Shown: positions 16,007 through 24,379, numbered from the stretch's first letter. The stretch is 35,547 bases of DNA from Labilithrix sp. (GCA_019637195.1 JAHBWA010000087.1:1-35547), one strand, 5' to 3'. Numbers and translations: made by a program. The notes: a model not told the origin generated them from the sequence alone.

Positions 16007-16798
16007 ATGCTCGCCTCCGTCATCCACCTCCCGGCGCTCCCCGGAAGCCCGCGTTCGGAGCTCTCCGCGATCGAGTGCGCGCGCTCGGCGGCGGCCGATG
16101 CCCGCGCGCTCGCCGGCGCGGGGTACGACGCGATCATCGTCGAGAACTTCGGGGACGTGCCGTTCTTCGCCGGCCGTGTCCCCGCGGTGACCGTCGCGGC
16201 GATGACCGCGTGCGCGCTCGCGGTTCGCGAGGCGGCGCCGGGCGCCCTGCTCGGGATCAACGTGCTCCGCAACGACGCCGAGTCGGCGCTCTCCATCGCC
16301 GCCTGTACGGGCGCGCGGTTCGTGCGCGTCAACGTGCTCACGGGAGCGCGGGTCACCGACCAGGGGGTGATCCAGGGAGACGCGGCCGCCGTCCTCCGCC
16401 TGCGGCGCGCGCTCGGCGCCGAGGCCGTCGAGATCTGGGCGGACGTCGACGTGAAGCACTCGTCGGCGCTCGGCGCGCCGCGCCCGATCACGCAGGAGGT
16501 CGAGGACACGACCAAGCGCGCGATGGCCGCCGCCGTGCTCGTGACGGGTGAGGGCACGGGGAAGGGGGTCGACGTCGACAAGCTTGCCGCGGTCAAGCGC
16601 GCCGCCGGGGCGACCCCGGTGCTCGTCGCCAGCGGCGCGACGATCGCGTCGCTGCCTGCGCTCGCGCGGCATGCGTCGGGCGTCATCGTCGGAAGCGCGC
16701 TCCGCGCGGGCGGGCTCCCGGGCCACGCCGTCGACGCGACGCTCGCGGCGGGCTTCGCGGAGGCGTTCCGCGAGGCCTTCGTGCCGCGCTCGCGCTGA
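16007..16798 (+). CDS. BtpA/SgcQ family TIM-barrel protein
   Basis: 263 residues, starting 4 nt after the gspN stop. Family blocks are clear: VIHLPALPGSPR at the start, VENFGDVPF, GINVLRND, RFVRVNVLTGARVTDQGVIQGDA, IWADVDVKHS and a C-terminal VIVGSALR. BtpA was named for a role in photosystem I build-up in cyanobacteria, and SgcQ-type relatives are predicted nucleosidase-like barrels. The reaction in this organism is unknown. The position suggests read-through transcription from the gsp operon, but no functional link to secretion is known to me. No ribosome site is obvious. Confidence 0.85.
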   Translation: MLASVIHLPALPGSPRSELSAIECARSAAADARALAGAGYDAIIVENFGDVPFFAGRVPAVTVAAMTACALAVREAAPGALLGINVLRNDAESALSIAACTGARFVRVNVLTGARVTDQGVIQGDAAAVLRLRRALGAEAVEIWADVDVKHSSALGAPRPITQEVEDTTKRAMAAAVLVTGEGTGKGVDVDKLAAVKRAAGATPVLVASGATIASLPALARHASGVIVGSALRAGGLPGHAVDATLAAGFAEAFREAFVPRSR

Positions 16799-16801
16799 GC
16801 T

Positions 16802-16825
16802 TCTCCCGGGGCGCTCGCGGGGAGA
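16802..16825. terminator. Possible bidirectional hairpin between convergent genes
   Basis: TCTCCC (16802-16807) and GGGAGA (16820-16825) pair across a 12-nt G/C-rich loop in the 37-nt gap between the BtpA-family gene and the convergent TPR/PEGA gene. There is no T-run on either strand, so termination is only suggested by position. Confidence 0.3.
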
Positions 16826-16835
16826 TGGCCCGCGG

Positions 16836-17861
16836 TCAGAACGCGCCGGCGACGCCCACGTACGACGGACCGAGCACGGCGCGGACGTGCTCCGGCGCGA
16901 ACGCGGACGGCGGCCTACGCGCGCCCGCCGCGCCCGGGGTCGCTTCGCTCCTCGAGCTCCCGGACAGGAGGAGCCCCGCGACGCCGACCCCTGCGCCGAT
17001 GCCGCCCGCGATGAACGCGATCGTCGAGATGTTGCCGAGCGATCGCGTGTCGTCGAGCTCGGAGCGCTTGTCGGAGGGGCAGCGGTCGTTCGGGCAGGCG
17101 TCCTTGAGGTCGTTGGTCCTCGACAGGCTCATCAGCCCCGTGACGGCGCCGACGCCGACGCCGACCACGGCGAGCCCGAAGCCGGCGAACATCATCACCT
17201 TCGGCGCGGCGCTCGCGCGCGGAGCGGGGGCGCCGGGAGGGCTCTCGTCGCGCTCGGCGGTCTCGGCGAGGTCGACCGAGAGCGTTTTGTTCTCGCTCTC
17301 GGCGACGGTGACCTCTTCGCGTCGCTCGATCGCTCCGGCGCGCACGACGACGACGTGCTTGCCCGGGTTGACCTTGCGAGGGGCGTTCGCCGCCGCGGGA
17401 GGGATGGCGTCGTCGTCGACCGTGATCGCTGGGGCGACGCCCGAAGGCGCGTTGGTGACGGCGACGAGGATCGAAGGGATGCGCCCGGGGAGCTCCGCGT
17501 CGAGCGCCTCGGCGGCTTTGCGCGCGGCCACGAAGGGCGCGGGCTCGCCGGGCTTCGCTGGGCTCCGGATCACCACGCCGAGCGTCTCGCGCGCCTCGAG
17601 GAGCATCCCGAGCGCGATCTGGGCGCGGGCGACCTCGAGGCCGGTCGTCGGGACCTTCATGATGGCGTCGGCCGCCTGGTAGCTCTCGAGCGCTCCCTTC
17701 GGATCGCCGCCGTCGCGCTTTTTGTCACCCTCGTCCATGAGGCTCCGCGCGGTCTCGCGGTCGGCGAGGCTCTGGGCGGAGGCGTCGCCGGCGGTCGCGA
17801 GGAGGAGTGCTCCGGCGAGCAGCGCGGCGAGGCGCGGTGCGCAGGGACGCGTCACGTGCAT
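16836..17861 (-). CDS. TPR/PEGA-like envelope protein (copy 1)
   Basis: 341 residues. A Sec signal peptide ends at ASA (27-29). Residues of about 33-125 are helical and TPR-like (ARSLMDEGDKKRDGGDPKGALESY). Residues of about 128-198 look like a PEGA-type beta domain, with VDDDAIPPA and VNPGKHVVVV. Two membrane segments (about 221-246 and 277-300) enclose a short loop with Cys256-x4-Cys261 and LDDTRSLGNIST. It is a paralogue of the protein at 25960-26994. It follows a Ser/Thr kinase gene by 18 nt on the same strand, as copy 2 also does. The likely place is the inner membrane with the TPR/PEGA part in the periplasm. The function is unknown; a sensory or scaffold partner of the kinase is an inference. 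Confidence 0.75.
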   Translation of the reverse strand: MHVTRPCAPRLAALLAGALLLATAGDASAQSLADRETARSLMDEGDKKRDGGDPKGALESYQAADAIMKVPTTGLEVARAQIALGMLLEARETLGVVIRSPAKPGEPAPFVAARKAAEALDAELPGRIPSILVAVTNAPSGVAPAITVDDDAIPPAAANAPRKVNPGKHVVVVRAGAIERREEVTVAESENKTLSVDLAETAERDESPPGAPAPRASAAPKVMMFAGFGLAVVGVGVGAVTGLMSLSRTNDLKDACPNDRCPSDKRSELDDTRSLGNISTIAFIAGGIGAGVGVAGLLLSGSSRSEATPGAAGARRPPSAFAPEHVRAVLGPSYVGVAGAF

Positions 17862-17879
17862 GAGGGAGTCTCGAGCATT

Positions 17880-19568
17880 TCAGAAGCCCCGGTCGACCCT
17901 CGTGGGCGTCGGGGCGGTGGGGGCGGCGGGCTTGGGCTTCGACGTGGTCGCCGGCGGCGCCGGCTTCGCAGCCGAGTTGTTCGGGCGGGCCGTGGGCGGA
18001 TCATCGCGTTCGATCGTGGCGTCGTCGTCCGTCGCCGCCGTCTCCGGCGTGGCGGCCGACTCGGCGGGCGCGGGGGCGGCGGTGTCCGCCGGCGGCGCGG
18101 TCGTCTCGGTCGGCGGGGCGGTCACCGTCGTCGGTGGAGCGGTCGCCGCCGTCGTCTCCGTCGTCTCCGCCGGCGCCTCCGTGCTCGCCGTCGCGATGTC
18201 GCCGCCGCCCGCGCCGGCGCGGTGCGCCGACTTGCCGTCCCGCGCGACCGTCGTGACGATGAGGATCGCCCCGATGACGCCGGCGGCGACGGAGACGCCG
18301 AGCGCGGCCGCCGCGAGGTAGCGGCGCGGCCGCGGCCCGTCGTCGAAGGCGGGCTGCGCGGGGTAGTACTCCATGTTCGCCGAGCCGAGCGTCGAGCTCG
18401 TGGCGCTCGGGATCTCGCTGAAGCTCACCGGGTTGCTCGCCGCGCTCGGCGCGGAGGGCGCCTCGCCCTGGACGATGGGGACGACGTTCCTCGCCGCCGG
18501 CAGCGGTGGAGGTCCAGGCGGGGGTCTCCCGGGTGCGGGGATGCTCGGCGCGAGGGGCGCGGCGGGCTTGTGGCCGTCGCGCTTCTTCGCGTTCTCGAGG
18601 GCGGCGTCGACGGCGCGCTTGCGCGCGGCCTTCCGGTCCGCGAGAAGCTTCGCCGTGTACTGCGCGACCATCGCGGGCGTCGTCGGCTCGTTGATCTCGA
18701 GCATCGCTGCCTCGAGCGCGACGTTCAGCTCGAGCGCGGTGGCGAAGCGCTCCTCGGGCTCGTAGCCGAGCGCGCGCTCCACGACCGCGCGGAGGGGCGC
18801 GGCGATCGTCGGCGGCATGGGCGACGGGCGCTGGCCGCTCGTCAGCTTGTGGAGCGTCGCGACCTCGTTCGGGCCGTCGTAGGGCGGCTGTCCGGTGAAC
18901 ATCTCGTAGAGCATCGCGCCGAGCGCCCAGACGTCCGCGCGATGGTCGATCGTGCGCCCGAGCGCCTGCTCGGGCGCCATGTAGCGGATCTTGCCCTTGA
19001 GCTGTCCGGCGCTGGTCTCCTGCGAGACGCGGTCGCGCGCCTTCGCGACGCCGAAGTCGATGATGACCGTGGTGCCGTTGTTGGCCACGAGGATGTTCTG
19101 CGGAGAGACGTCACGGTGGACGACCCCGAGATGGGTCCCGTCGCGCTCTTTCAGCTCGTGCGCCGCGTGCAGACCGGCGGCGGCGTCCGCCACGATGCGC
19201 AGCGCGATCCCGGAGGGTAGGCGCTGCTTCTGCTGCTCGGCGGCGCGGAGCACCTTGGAGAGCGAGTCGCCGTCGACCCACTCCATGACGATGAAGTAGC
19301 TCTCCTGATGCTCACCGACGTCGAGGATGCGCGCGACGTTCGTGTGCTCGATCTTCGACGCGATCCGCGCCTCGTCGAGGAACATCTCCTGGAAGCGAGG
19401 GTCCTGCGAATACTGGGGCAGGATCATCTTGACGACGACCATGCGCTCGAACCCGAGGCGGCCGCCGAAGCGCGCGAGCCAGACCGAGGCCATGCCGCCG
19501 TATGCGAGCGGGCATAGCAGCTCGTACCGGTCGAGCCGGTAGCCGGGCTGGAGTTGCGTGGGATCCAT
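17880..19568 (-). CDS. Membrane-anchored Ser/Thr protein kinase (kinase 1)
   Basis: 562 residues from the ATG at 19568, with GGGGGAG directly upstream. The kinase domain (about 15-285) has the glycine loop LAYGGMASVW, Lys47 (VVVKMIL), catalytic HRD (151-153), DFG (171-173) and APE (198-200). The catalytic loop reads HRDVSPQN, with Ser155 where most kinases have Lys; this variant is common in myxobacterial kinases. A Pro-rich cytoplasmic linker, one membrane segment (about 417-441) and a Thr/Ala/Pro-rich outer tail (about 455-562) follow. The tail has no fold I recognise. The frame is open to 19964, but the kinase homology starts at MDPTQLQPGY and the upstream part is a shadow. It pairs with the TPR/PEGA gene downstream. 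Confidence 0.93.
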   Translation of the reverse strand: MDPTQLQPGYRLDRYELLCPLAYGGMASVWLARFGGRLGFERMVVVKMILPQYSQDPRFQEMFLDEARIASKIEHTNVARILDVGEHQESYFIVMEWVDGDSLSKVLRAAEQQKQRLPSGIALRIVADAAAGLHAAHELKERDGTHLGVVHRDVSPQNILVANNGTTVIIDFGVAKARDRVSQETSAGQLKGKIRYMAPEQALGRTIDHRADVWALGAMLYEMFTGQPPYDGPNEVATLHKLTSGQRPSPMPPTIAAPLRAVVERALGYEPEERFATALELNVALEAAMLEINEPTTPAMVAQYTAKLLADRKAARKRAVDAALENAKKRDGHKPAAPLAPSIPAPGRPPPGPPPLPAARNVVPIVQGEAPSAPSAASNPVSFSEIPSATSSTLGSANMEYYPAQPAFDDGPRPRRYLAAAALGVSVAAGVIGAILIVTTVARDGKSAHRAGAGGGDIATASTEAPAETTETTAATAPPTTVTAPPTETTAPPADTAAPAPAESAATPETAATDDDATIERDDPPTARPNNSAAKPAPPATTSKPKPAAPTAPTPTRVDRGF

Positions 19569-19672
19569 CTCCCCCGGGAAGTATCGCCCGTCTCCCGCGC
19601 CCAGGCGAGAAGTTCGAGCGCCCGCCCAGGTGGGGAGGTTCGTCCGGTTTCGCCTGATTGGGCGCCTTCGAC

Positions 19673-20623
19673 CTACGAGGAGCGCAGGATCGCGGCCCTC
19701 TGCTCGTCGGTGAGGTTGGCCGCGCGTGCTCGCAGGCGAGCGAGGAGGGCGTCGCGATCGGGCGGCGGGGGCAGCGACCGCATGGCCGGGTCGAGCGCGC
19801 TCGGGAGGCTCGTGACCGCTTGCGGGCCGGCCGGGGAGGCGCTGGCCCGGGCGGCCGGCTCCCCCTCGACGAGCGGGCTCAGCGCCGCCGGTGGGCCCGT
19901 GTCCGGGGCGGGCGCCCCGGTCGGCCGCTCGCTCCGGCGATCGGGGGCCGTCGAGCGGCGCCAATCGCCCCGCCGCCCGCGCGCCTCTGCGGCGGGCGGG
20001 GGCGGCGTGGGGGCCGTCAGGATCTGCGCGAGGACGGGATCCGGAGGCAGCGACGCCGCGTGCTGCGGCGCCGGCGCGGACGGGGGCGGCGCGGAGGTCG
20101 CGTCCGCCGGCGCGGAGGTCGTGGCTGCCGGCGCGGAGGTCTCGGCCGCTGGCGCGGACGGCTCGGGCGGCGGCGCGGAGGTCTCGGCCGGCGCGGACGG
20201 GTCCGGGACGGGGAGCGCGGGCGCGGACGGCTGGACCGGCGGCAGCGCCGCGGAGGACGTCGCCTCCGGTGCCGCGCCGCGTCCGGTGTCCCCCGCGAGG
20301 CGAGCCTCGCGGATCGCCGCGGCGCGGTCGACGAGCGCCTTCGACTTCGGATCGAGCCGCGTGAAGCGGAGCGCGAGCCCGGGCTGCCCGCGGAAGGCGC
20401 TCTCCTTGTGGGCGAGGACGCGCCCCTCGCCGCGGAGCACGGTCGCGCCCGACGCCAGCGTCACCTCGAAGCGGAGGATGACGCCCGTGGGGCGCGAGTG
20501 CGCGCCGATCAGGATGACGCTCGTCTTGCCGACCGTCTCGAGCTCGTTCTCGAGGAACGCCTCTTCCGTCTCGTACGGACGGACGATGCGCACCGCGACC
20601 GGGGGACGCGCGTTTTCGGCCAC
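19673..20623 (-). CDS. PilZ-like domain protein with long low-complexity region
   Basis: 316 residues from a GTG start. The N-terminal 110 or so residues (SRPTGVILRFEVTLASG, then GLALRFTRLD) match the general pattern of PilZ-type domains in myxobacteria. The classic c-di-GMP motifs RxxxR and D/NxSxxG are not evident, so ligand binding is doubtful. Residues of about 120-290 are Ala/Pro/Ser-rich with repeated SAPA-type units. The C-terminal 30 residues are helical (LARLRARAANLTDEQRAAIL). A TAGCCT -10-like box lies 6 nt before the GTG, suggesting a leaderless transcript. It is 104 nt upstream of kinase 1 on the same strand. It may be cytoplasmic; no signal peptide is seen. Confidence 0.65.
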   Translation of the reverse strand: MAENARPPVAVRIVRPYETEEAFLENELETVGKTSVILIGAHSRPTGVILRFEVTLASGATVLRGEGRVLAHKESAFRGQPGLALRFTRLDPKSKALVDRAAAIREARLAGDTGRGAAPEATSSAALPPVQPSAPALPVPDPSAPAETSAPPPEPSAPAAETSAPAATTSAPADATSAPPPSAPAPQHAASLPPDPVLAQILTAPTPPPPAAEARGRRGDWRRSTAPDRRSERPTGAPAPDTGPPAALSPLVEGEPAARASASPAGPQAVTSLPSALDPAMRSLPPPPDRDALLARLRARAANLTDEQRAAILRSS

Positions 20624-20632
20624 GGCTTCAGG

Positions 20633-20652
20633 CTACCACGCGCGCGTGGTAG
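20633..20652. promoter_or_regulatory. 20-bp perfect palindrome between purD and the PilZ-like gene
   Basis: CTACCACGCGCGCGTGGTAG is fully symmetrical and fills nearly half of the 42-nt divergent gap. Each outer end carries GTGGTAG, the start of a -10-like box pointing outwards (TAGACG for purD, TAGCCT for the PilZ-like gene). It may be an operator, a symmetric pair of promoters, or both. Confidence 0.5.
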
Positions 20653-20665
20653 ACGGGCGCCCACG

Positions 20666-21952
20666 ATGGCAAGGATCCTGGTCGTGGGTGGCGGATCGCG
20701 CGAGCACGCGCTCGGCGTCGGGCTCGCGGCCTCCGCGGGCAGCGCGGCGAGCCCCGGTGGCCACGAGCTGCTCTTTGCGCCCGGCAACGCGGGCACGCTC
20801 GCGCTCGGGAGGAACGTCGGGGTGTCGGCCTCCGACGTCCAGGCGCTCGTCACCCTCGCCGAGCAGGAGCGGGTCGACCTCGTCGTGGTCGGCCCCGAGC
20901 TGCCGCTCACGCTCGGGCTCGTCGACGCGCTCTCGGCGAAGGGGATCCGCGCGTTCGGGCCCTCGCGCGCCGCCGCGCGGCTCGAGGGGTCCAAGGCCTT
21001 CATGAAGGACATCTGCAAGCGGGCCGGCGTCCCGACGGCGGACTACGCCGTCTTCGACGACGCCGGCGCCGCCAAGGCGCACGTCCGGGCCGCCGGCCGT
21101 CCCCTCGTGGTCAAGGCCGACGGCCTCTGCGCGGGCAAGGGCGTCGTGGTCGCGTCGACGGTCGACGAGGCCTGCGACGCGATCGACCGCATGCTCGTCC
21201 GCGGCGAGCTCGGCGACGCCGGGCGCGTCGTCGTGCTCGAGGAGCTCCTCCCCGGCGAGGAGGCGAGCTTCCACGTCGTGTGCGACGGGACCCGAGCCAT
21301 CCCCCTCGCCGCCGCGCAGGACCACAAGCGCGTGTTCGACGGCGATCGCGGGCCGAACACGGGCGGTATGGGCGCCTACGCGCCAGCCCCGATCGTGACC
21401 CCCGCGGTCACGGCCGAGGTCATGTCGGCGGTCGTCGCGCCGACCTTGCGCGCGATGGCCGAAGCCGGCGCGCCGTTCCGCGGTGTGCTCTTCGTCGGGC
21501 TCATGATCGACGCCGGCGAGTCGCGCGTCCTCGAGTTCAACGTCCGCTTCGGCGATCCCGAGACGACCGTCCTCGTGCCGATGCTCGACGGCGATTGGTT
21601 CTCGCTGCTCGACGGGGCGGCGCGAGGAGACCTGTCGGGCTTCGAGGCGCGGACGAGGCCGGGCGCCGCGCTCGCGGTCGTCATGGCCTCGGAGCGCTAC
21701 CCGGCGTCGTCGGCGACGGGCGACCCGATCGAGGGGCTCGACGCCGAGCTGCCACCTGGAACATGTGTGTATCATGCAGGCACAAAACGCGACGGCGACG
21801 CGACCGTCACCGCCGGCGGCCGTGTCCTCACCGTCGGCGCCCGGGCGGCCACGCTCGCGGACGCGCGCGACGCGGCCTACGCGGCGGTGGCGCGGATCCG
21901 CTGGCGCGGTGAGCACCACCGCTCGGACATCGGCCACCGCGCGCTCGGGTGA
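20666..21952 (+). CDS. purD: Phosphoribosylamine-glycine ligase (GAR synthetase)
   Basis: 428 residues, the usual length. N-terminal VVGGGSREHA (6-15) and the ATP-grasp motif GPNTGGMGAY (229-238) are diagnostic, together with VVKADGLCAGKGVVV and EFNVRFGDPET. The enzyme joins glycine to phosphoribosylamine with ATP in the second step of purine synthesis, in the cytoplasm. It stands alone, not with other pur genes. The frame is open upstream into the PilZ-like gene, but homology begins at this ATG. No ribosome site is seen; the -10-like TAGACG is 10 nt upstream. Confidence 0.97.
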   Translation: MARILVVGGGSREHALGVGLAASAGSAASPGGHELLFAPGNAGTLALGRNVGVSASDVQALVTLAEQERVDLVVVGPELPLTLGLVDALSAKGIRAFGPSRAAARLEGSKAFMKDICKRAGVPTADYAVFDDAGAAKAHVRAAGRPLVVKADGLCAGKGVVVASTVDEACDAIDRMLVRGELGDAGRVVVLEELLPGEEASFHVVCDGTRAIPLAAAQDHKRVFDGDRGPNTGGMGAYAPAPIVTPAVTAEVMSAVVAPTLRAMAEAGAPFRGVLFVGLMIDAGESRVLEFNVRFGDPETTVLVPMLDGDWFSLLDGAARGDLSGFEARTRPGAALAVVMASERYPASSATGDPIEGLDAELPPGTCVYHAGTKRDGDATVTAGGRVLTVGARAATLADARDAAYAAVARIRWRGEHHRSDIGHRALG

Positions 21953-22001
21953 AGGGCGCCGCCGCGCGCGAGCGCCGCGTGTCGACGCGCCGTCGCGCGG
22001 C

Positions 22002-23204
22002 CTACTGGCTGCTTTTGCCCGCGTCGTCGAGGCTCTCGCCCGCGTCGCGCGTCGTGGGCGCGTCTCCGCCGTCGGTGGGCTCCTTCACCGGGACCGCGAG
22101 GAGGTGGACCGCGCGGCGCGGGTCGTAGCGATCGTTCGCCCCCCCGTCGGCGTGGGTCGGCGTGATCCGCGGATCGCCGAGGAGCAAGAGGGCGTAGCTC
22201 GACGCTGTCGCGTAGTAGGACGTCGGCAGCGCCTGGGCCGCGGAGAGCTGCTGGATCTCCGCTAGGCTCTGGTCGACGGCGACCGTCGCGTCGGCGCCGC
22301 CGTCCGTCGCTCGGAGCGCGATCCGGAAGCCGTGCGTGCCGTACATCGCCTCGCCGTCCTCGTCGAGGGTGAGGCGGACCGCCGGAGTGGGCTCGAAGAG
22401 CTGGGGCTCGCGCACGACCGCCTGCGCGAGCGGCGTCGTGGAGGTGTCGTCGAACGCGCCGAACGTCACGTCCACGACCTCGCCGGTGGCCCGATGCGCC
22501 TCGAGCGTCGTCGAGAGGTGGACGACCTGGACGGGGAGGCTCTCGGCCGTGGCGGCGCCCGAGGGGACGAGCGCGAGCGTCTTCGCCGCGAGGCCTCCGT
22601 ACGACGTATCGTAGCTCGGGCCGCACTCGTCCTGGGGCACGCCGAGCGGCGCGATGAACCCGAGACCGCCGCAGCCGGTGATCGCGAGGACGGCGACGTT
22701 CGTGACGCCGAGCGGCTCCGTGAGCTCGCCCGCCTCGTTGTAGTCGTTGATGGCGAAGAGCTCACCCTGCGCCGGATCGAGCAGCTCGCCGCAGCTCTTC
22801 GTCACGTCGGCGGGGCCGGCGGAGACCTTTCGCTGCGCGATGACGTAGACCTTGCCGGGAGCCCTCTCGAACGGCGGGATCCGGACGACGCTGCCGACCT
22901 CGACCCCGACGACGTTGGCCTCGGGCATCACGGCGAGCTCGGGTTGCGGGGGCAGCTCGGGGTAACCCGAGAAGCAGAGGCGGAAGGCGGGGAAGCTCGC
23001 GGCGTGGACGACGACGACGCCGCTCGCGCTGCCGTGGTCCTCGTCCTCGGGAGCGCCGAAGCCCGCGTCGGTCCGCGCTCCGCCGTCGACCGGTCCACCC
23101 GGCTCGAACATCGCGGACAGGTTGCTGTCGCCGCAGGCGAGCAACGACACGATCGCCGCGGACGCGGCGGCGGCGATCGCGACGCTGGTGCGAAGCGCTC
23201 TCAC
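22002..23204 (-). CDS. DUF4397-like lipoprotein (second of tandem pair)
   Basis: 400 residues from a GTG that overlaps the stop of the upstream paralogue (GTGA). The signal peptide ends in a good lipobox LLAC with Cys24. An Asp/Gly-rich linker is followed by SGVVVVHAASFPAFRLCFSG, a block shared with the upstream gene and reminiscent of DUF4397 (a beta-rich domain starting with a V-x-HA pattern). A second related stretch starts near LPVQVVHLSTTLEA. Blocks YGTHGFRI, YALLLLGDP and LLAVPV also match the paralogue. It is probably attached to a membrane facing the periplasm or cell surface. The DUF name is tentative and the function unknown. It is convergent with purD; the 49-nt gap is G/C-rich without a clear terminator. 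Confidence 0.7.
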   Translation of the reverse strand: MRALRTSVAIAAAASAAIVSLLACGDSNLSAMFEPGGPVDGGARTDAGFGAPEDEDHGSASGVVVVHAASFPAFRLCFSGYPELPPQPELAVMPEANVVGVEVGSVVRIPPFERAPGKVYVIAQRKVSAGPADVTKSCGELLDPAQGELFAINDYNEAGELTEPLGVTNVAVLAITGCGGLGFIAPLGVPQDECGPSYDTSYGGLAAKTLALVPSGAATAESLPVQVVHLSTTLEAHRATGEVVDVTFGAFDDTSTTPLAQAVVREPQLFEPTPAVRLTLDEDGEAMYGTHGFRIALRATDGGADATVAVDQSLAEIQQLSAAQALPTSYYATASSYALLLLGDPRITPTHADGGANDRYDPRRAVHLLAVPVKEPTDGGDAPTTRDAGESLDDAGKSSQ

Positions 23205-24361
23205 CCGCCGTCCTCCGTCGCGGTCGCGCCGGCGTCGGCGGTCGCGGGATCCAGGACGGGGACCGCGAGCAGCTGGACGCGCCGGCGGTCGGCGTTCGGC
23301 GCCCCGCCGTCGAGCGTCGCGGGGACGGAGGGATCCCCGACGAGGAGCAGCGCGTAGTTCGAGGCCGCGCGGTAGTAGGTCGTGGGCACGTCGCGCGGCG
23401 CCGAGAGGCTCTGCACGGCGGCGAGCGACTCGCTGAACGTGAACTTCGCGGAGCCGTCGTCCTCGCGGGCCACGATCCGGAAGCCGTGCGTCCCGTAGGA
23501 CGCCTCGTCGCTCTGGTCGACCGCGAGGAGCACCTGCGCGCCCGACTCGAGCAGCGCGATGTCCGTCGCCACCTCGGTCGGCAGCTTGCCCGGGCTCGCC
23601 AGCGCGCCGAACGTGACCTCGAGCTTCGCGGTCCCGAGCCGGGTCTCGAGCAGCGGCGCGAGGTGCACGAGCTGCACCGGGATCGTGGAGTCGTCCGCCC
23701 GCGCGCCCGTCGCGGTCAGGTCGATCACGTTCGCGACGAGGTTGCCGGCGCGGTCGTCCCAGTCGGCGCCGCAGGAGGCGCTGTCCACGTTGAGGAAGTC
23801 GAGGTAGGGCCGGCTCCCGCACCCGGTGATCGCGAGCGCCTGGACGCCGGTGCTTCCGAGCTTCGTGAGGCCCTCCGGCAGCTTCGCGACGTGGTAGTCG
23901 CTCGAGAGGAGCGCCTGCCCGCCGGTCCCGAGGAGCTCTCCGCAGGAAGGGCCGCTCGGATCTCCCGCTGCCGCGCGCACGCTGCTCTCACGAATCACGT
24001 AGACGTCCCCGGGATCGTCCACGGGATCGATGCGCACCAGGCTGCCGACCTCGACGCCGACGACGTTCGCCTCCGGCATCGCCTTCGAGTCGGGCAGCGG
24101 CCGGAGGTCCGGGTGGTTCGCGAAGCAGACGCGGAAGGGCGGGAAGGCGGCCGAGTGGACGAGGACCACACCCGACGCCGTCGGCGCGCCCGGAGCGTCC
24201 TCGGAAGGCTGCCTCCCCACGCCGCCGCCGGGGACCGCATCAGGGTCGTCCCCTCGGCTGGCGGTCTCGCCGTCGGCCGCGTCGAGCGACGAGCACGCGG
24301 CGCCGGCGGCGACCAGCACCCCTGCCGCAATTCCCCAGACGGCGCGCTTCGCATAGGTCAT
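23201..24361 (-). CDS. DUF4397-like lipoprotein (first of tandem pair)
   Basis: 386 residues from the ATG at 24361. The signal peptide ends near Cys23 (GAAC), a weak lipobox. An Asp/Gly-rich linker precedes SGVVLVHSAAFPPFRVCFAN. The protein aligns with the downstream gene along most of its length: MPEANVVGVEVGS, CGELL, ALAITGCG, YGTHGFRI, YALLLVGDP and LLAVPV. The tandem paralogues with overlapping stop and start imply one transcript and similar jobs. The frame is open to 24610, but the signal peptide fixes the start. The gene diverges from kinase 2 across 46 nt, and their predicted -10 boxes overlap. The function is unknown; DUF4397 is a tentative name. Confidence 0.7.
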   Translation of the reverse strand: MTYAKRAVWGIAAGVLVAAGAACSSLDAADGETASRGDDPDAVPGGGVGRQPSEDAPGAPTASGVVLVHSAAFPPFRVCFANHPDLRPLPDSKAMPEANVVGVEVGSLVRIDPVDDPGDVYVIRESSVRAAAGDPSGPSCGELLGTGGQALLSSDYHVAKLPEGLTKLGSTGVQALAITGCGSRPYLDFLNVDSASCGADWDDRAGNLVANVIDLTATGARADDSTIPVQLVHLAPLLETRLGTAKLEVTFGALASPGKLPTEVATDIALLESGAQVLLAVDQSDEASYGTHGFRIVAREDDGSAKFTFSESLAAVQSLSAPRDVPTTYYRAASNYALLLVGDPSVPATLDGGAPNADRRRVQLLAVPVLDPATADAGATATEDGG

Positions 24362-24369
24362 GCAACGGA

Positions 24370-24379
24370 AGGTTAGCAT
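24370..24379. promoter_or_regulatory. Overlapping divergent -10-like boxes (lipoprotein pair / kinase 2)
   Basis: The minus strand reads TAACCT (24375-24370), 8 nt before the lipoprotein ATG. The plus strand reads TAGCAT (24374-24379), 28 nt before the kinase ATG at 24408. The two boxes share two base pairs, so the promoters would compete. Confidence 0.4.

Noticed and set aside
19569..19964. Upstream extension of kinase 1
   Set aside because: The extra 132 codons are Arg/Pro-rich shadow of the PilZ-like gene region; kinase sequence starts at the ATG 19568 with a ribosome site.
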